64,000 nt of DNA. It comes from Cyclaneusma minus. Taxonomy: Eukaryota; Ascomycota; Leotiomycetes; Marthamycetales; Marthamycetaceae. Position 1 is the stretch's first letter, and every line of letters begins with the position of its first letter. The DNA is taken from positions 124,001-188,000 of the forward strand of contig JAKZHN010000048.1 of assembly GCA_037179335.1 (NCBI GenBank). The letters are read 5' to 3'. The notes below the pieces were generated by a model. It ran no database searches, was not told where the DNA came from, and saw nothing but the letters and a program-made list of their open reading frames with translations. Position numbers and translations under genes: made by a program. Below, in pieces: positions 60,621-64,000 of this stretch.

Positions 60621-62167
60621 TTAATTCTTGTAAGTGACCGTCTTCGATCTCACCCACTCGTCCAGGCCCGTAGCACCAAATCGTCCATATCCACTGCTCT
60701 TAACTCCGCCATGTGGCAATGCCGTCTCATCATGAACAGTCATACTGTTGATGTGCACAGATCCGCTCTGGATCTCCTTTGCAAACCACAAAGCTCTCCT
60801 CAAATCCTTCGAAAATACGGCCGCATTGAGCCCATACTCGTGGTCATTCGCCAGCTCGACGGCTTCCTCATCAGTCTCGAACTCCATGATCGCTGAGGTT
60901 GGCCCGAAACTTTCTGTATGGTACAAGTCCATGCTCTTGTCCACGCCAGAAACCATAATAGGGCGCATGCGTGTCGTGCCCTCCTCTTCCGCGTCTAGAT
61001 CACCATTCAGTAGGCTCGCACCTTTGCTGACTGCGTCTTTCACCAAGCTTCTGGTCTTCTTTACTCCTCCGGCGTTGACCATGGTTTGGTGTTCGGACCA
61101 CTTTTCTTTGATCGCGGCTCTCATGTGGGTTGCAAACTCGGTAGCGACTTTCTTGTGGACGATGATCTTTTCTGTACTCATACAGATTTGGCCGCCATGT
61201 AGGAATGCGCCCATAGCGCAAGCTTTTGCCGCCATCTCCAGATCGGCATCTTCCAGAATGACTGCTGGCGCCTTACCCCCAAGCTCGAGCAAGACGGGTT
61301 TCAAATTCTTGCCTGCTTGTTCTGCGATGATGCGGCCGACAGCTGTGCTACCAGTGAAGTTGACCTTCATGACGAGAGGATGCGAGATCAAAGCCGATGT
61401 GACAGCAGCTGCATCCTCAGGTCGATGTTGAATGACATTTAGGACTCCGTCGGGGAGTCCAGCTTCCTCAAACACAGATCCGATGCACCGGTAGCATTTG
61501 GGGGAATGTTCTGGGGCTTTCAGGACAGCTGTATTTCCAGCGGCAATTGCATAAGCGATGGAGCGAATACCGAGGATATATGGCGCATTCCTGATCACAA
61601 TCAGTACTTTTTCTAGCAGGACGAAAGCGGTAGAAGCACTCACCAAGGAGCAATAGCCAAAATGACACCAAAAGGCTCCTTGAATACCAGCCCGCTCGTC
61701 CCAGGATCTGCAGGAGTTGGAATGAAGCCCGCAGTAGTTACCAAACGGCCCGCGACATCCTTGAGGATATCAGCGGACAACGGCACATTGAATCCACCAG
61801 CGAAGAACGGATCAGCTCCCGTCTCGGCTTCCATGACCTTGCCGAGCTCCTCCGCACGTCTCGTGAGAATTTCCGAAGCTTTGAGAAAGATGTCTCGCTT
61901 CTGTGCTGGAGGAGTGTTCTTCCATGACTTGAAAGCAGCTTGGGCAGCAGCGACTGCTTCCTTGGCCTCTGAGACGCCAGCTGAGGAGGCGTGATGAATG
62001 ACCTCGTTTGTATGAGGAGAGGTGACGGGAAAGGTGGTAGAGGTGTGGATTTGCTTGCCACCGATTTGGAGAGGAACCGAGGATGCGGTACCTTCTTTGA
62101 AAGCTGATTTGGCACCGTTGACGGCACCGTTGATAGCACCATTGATGGATTCCTTGACTTGTTCCAT
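60621..62167 (-). CDS. NAD(P)-dependent aldehyde dehydrogenase
   Basis: This enzyme oxidises an aldehyde to the acid. Exons 62167-61644 and 61590-60621 give 497 residues, the usual ALDH length; the ATG used is MEQVKESING. An unusual Asn/Gly/Ala-rich start (INGAINGAVNGAKSAF) precedes the ALDH fold. The oxyanion-site Asn lies in APWNAPY (W175-N176 straddle the intron). The cofactor motif is FTGSTAVG, the general base is Glu277 in LELGGKAP, and the nucleophile is Cys311 in GGQICMS. ESFGP, the C-terminal HGGVKSSGYGRFG and the WVRSKTVTY end are as in salicylaldehyde/vanillin-type dehydrogenases, which hints at an aromatic aldehyde substrate; this is inference. No organelle signal is apparent. Confidence 0.93.
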
Positions 62168-63371
62168 GCTGAGAGATTGAGCTGTGTTGCGGATCCGATG
62201 TGGAAGTTGTACTTGGGAATTCGATCTTGGGAAGATAAGAGCTGTGAACCAGAGATATCTGGATTTTATGTACTTGACGAATGGAGGTTCCGGGGCAGAA
62301 TTGGTGTTAGTTCGTTCCCGAAATCCAGCTACTCTGTACCAGTGCAACTCCGCGTCGGAGATAATTAGATAGTAGTACATGTATCCTTCATAGACCGTAG
62401 TGAGGCCAATGGTCGTGATATCACAAGCCAGAAATCCCCGCACCGGCCGCAGATGTTTCAGTCCCCATATGTGGGGTAAATCCTGGTTTTGCTGACAAAA
62501 GGCTTTATCAGGGACGAGAACTTGGGAGTTGAAGCCGGGGAGATGTGGCGCTTCTCTCAGAATAGCTGGGATGGAGGAGTTTTTTCTCCCCCCCAAGTCA
62601 CAAGGGGCTACCGGCATATGAAAGCGGAAAGCGGGGTGAGAAACAGAATGCCATCCGTCTTTCGCATTTTGGTCAATCTGCAGTCTTGATTTCTCTTTTG
62701 GGCTTGCCGGCACATGGCTTCGGCGATTCGCCGTTCCCTCTGTCACTCAGTTAAGGTGGGCGTCATCTGGGTTCCCTACATGTCAATACCCTAATCGAGG
62801 CGGTCTGTATGTCAATTGACTTTCATGATTGACGCTGACGGGAAAATAAGGGTTCAACCAAGGGTACTCCCGTCGACACTAGCCTCTTTGAATCCGAATG
62901 AAGCTGGAAATTTTTCCGCTCTTTCGAGAGTCTTCAGGCTTACCTCCTGACTACTCCCTTACCTATGTGTCAACGTCCAGTGACCGACGAGTTGATTGAT
63001 GTCAATTGGAGCTGTCATGGATCGACTTCTCTTTGCATTGGTACCTCGAGGCCGAGGAGGAACATCGATATCATGGACGTCGCAAGATTGAGTTTGTGAT
63101 GCTGAATGTTTGGGGAATGAAGGTTGACGTACGGGATAGGGAGTTACTCGGAAAAGCTAAAAGCTACCTGCGCACGGACCAACCTAGTCGAGCCCGACCG
63201 GCTGGAGCCTCGTGCCTCATCATCGCGAAGACAACATTAGGGGCGGCGAGAGGCTGTGAAACCACGCCATCAAGACATTGCTTCTGCATCTGCCGCTTAG
63301 TACATGTAGAAGCTGTCTTCCATCATGCGAGCCTCGCAAAGACTTCACATCCCCATCTTCCCGAGCTGACG
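62168..63371. other. Divergent intergenic region, no gene seen
   Basis: About 1.2 kb between the aldehyde dehydrogenase and the last gene. A frame at 63,006-63,521 overlaps the next gene in another frame and is a shadow. The region should contain both promoters. Confidence 0.5.
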
Positions 63372-64000
63372 ATGGCGCAAACCACCCCGCAGAACACGCC
63401 CTACGGCTACCTATTCGAGGACGACAAATCGCCTACCAAAGTCCTCGACGCCCTGCTCCGCGGTATAGGAAACCACATCGTAAGCAGGCAGGCAGCCCTG
63501 ACCTTCTCGCCCCAGAGCTGACTGGCTGGCGCATCAGATCGAGTCGGTCGGTGATAAAGACGTCAAATGCCTGACTCCAGACAAGCTGGCTGCCTTCTAC
63601 AAGGCTGTGGGCGGGAATTATGACTGTATGCCGAATCATTTCTGTCCCTTGAAGGCGCTGGCTTACTGGCATAGCCCTATTCGTCGATATACCCCACGCG
63701 TCCATCTCCTACATCTACCAGTCGACCGGATGTCAACACAGCCTTCAGCCTGGCGAGAATGACTTTGCGGCTCCTTCTATACCGGCCCTCACGATCACGG
63801 GCTTTGTACGATGGCAGTCCATTGAGATTCTGCTGGGTCCCGAAGAGCATGTGCCGTTTATGCAGACGGCTGTGCGCGACTTTGGTATAAAGAACCCTGA
63901 CACTGGAGAGGTGTTCTCTCCCGATCTGCCAAAAGAAGCCTTTCCCGCGAAACCCGACGAAGGTATACTAGAGTGGCATGGGAAGTGTGCCGATAGGCTG
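63372..64000 (+). CDS. DUF7514-type fungal protein, 5' part (cut by window edge)
   Basis: Exons 63372-63479, 63538-63625 and 63675 to the window edge are in phase. The start is MAQTTPQNTPYGYLFEDDKS. Residues NHIIESVGDKDVKCLTPDKL and YDSLFVDIPHASISYIYQS, then CQHSLQPGENDFAAPSIPAL, GFVRWQSIEILLGPEEHVPF and MQTAVRDF match what I know of the conserved N-terminal domain of fungal DUF7514 proteins. Their function is unknown, and they usually carry long disordered C-terminal parts. The introns are 58 and 49 bp with GTAAGC/CATCAG and GTATGC/GCATAG borders. The C-terminus lies beyond the window. Confidence 0.82.

Noticed and set aside
50759..62167. Secondary-metabolite gene cluster
   Set aside because: No polyketide synthase, NRPS, terpene cyclase or cluster-specific regulator is present; the genes look like independent metabolic functions.

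Overview
The window comes from a filamentous ascomycete (Pezizomycotina). Genes have short introns (mostly 41-175 bp) with GT-AG borders. The protein set is typical of these fungi: a PAS hybrid histidine kinase, SIN3, a GH18 chitinase, a Fur-type NCS1 permease, a secreted FAS1 protein and a DUF7514-type protein. The first ~10.9 kb is an ORF-free, extremely AT-rich block of the kind left by repeat-induced point mutation (RIP). It meets ordinary gene-bearing DNA at a sharp edge. The class cannot be fixed from the sequence alone; Leotiomycetes, Dothideomycetes and Lecanoromycetes all carry such AT isochores.

Layout: 1-10,870 AT-rich relic block; 11.5-16.8 kb SIN3 (-); 17.6-18.3 kb secreted FAS1 protein (+); 18.3-21.2 kb transposon graveyard with three different terminal-inverted-repeat elements; 21.3-22.5 kb metallo-beta-lactamase-fold protein (-); 23.2-24.4 kb LTR relics; 24.9-26.7 kb copy 1 of an unrecognised family (+); 28.0-32.9 kb hybrid histidine kinase (-); 35.3-36.6 kb methyltransferase (+); 36.9-38.5 kb copy 2 of the unrecognised family (+); 38.8-40.0 kb small secreted protein with nine exons (-); 41.8-45.9 kb large, mostly disordered protein with two candidate histone folds (-); 46-50.7 kb gene-poor stretch with two MITE-like elements; 50.8-53.0 kb NCS1 permease (-), divergent from a CobW/COG0523 GTPase at 53.7-54.8 kb (+); 55.2-57.8 kb chitinase with a repetitive Ser/Thr stalk (-); 58.3-59.9 kb divergent 6-phosphogluconate dehydrogenase (-); 60.6-62.2 kb aldehyde dehydrogenase (-); 63.4 kb to the edge, 5' part of a DUF7514-type gene (+).

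The genes do not form an obvious pathway. Housekeeping regulators (SIN3, histidine kinase) are mixed with metabolic and cell-wall genes, and genes on both strands alternate with repeat-rich spacers. The accessory-looking part is 18.3-27.7 kb: it holds several mobile-element relics, a ~90-bp inverted repeat spanning 5.9 kb, and one member of a divergent paralogous pair (24.9 and 36.9 kb) whose function I do not recognise. That pair, the internal exon-intron duplication in copy 2, the frame-shifting minisatellite in the chitinase stalk, and the proposed histone-fold doublet protein are the most interesting observations. Splice models were built by hand from GT/AG sites and reading phase. Those for SIN3, the histidine kinase, the methyltransferase, the permease, the 6PGDH-like gene, the aldehyde dehydrogenase and the 41.8-45.9 kb gene close in frame over their full length.
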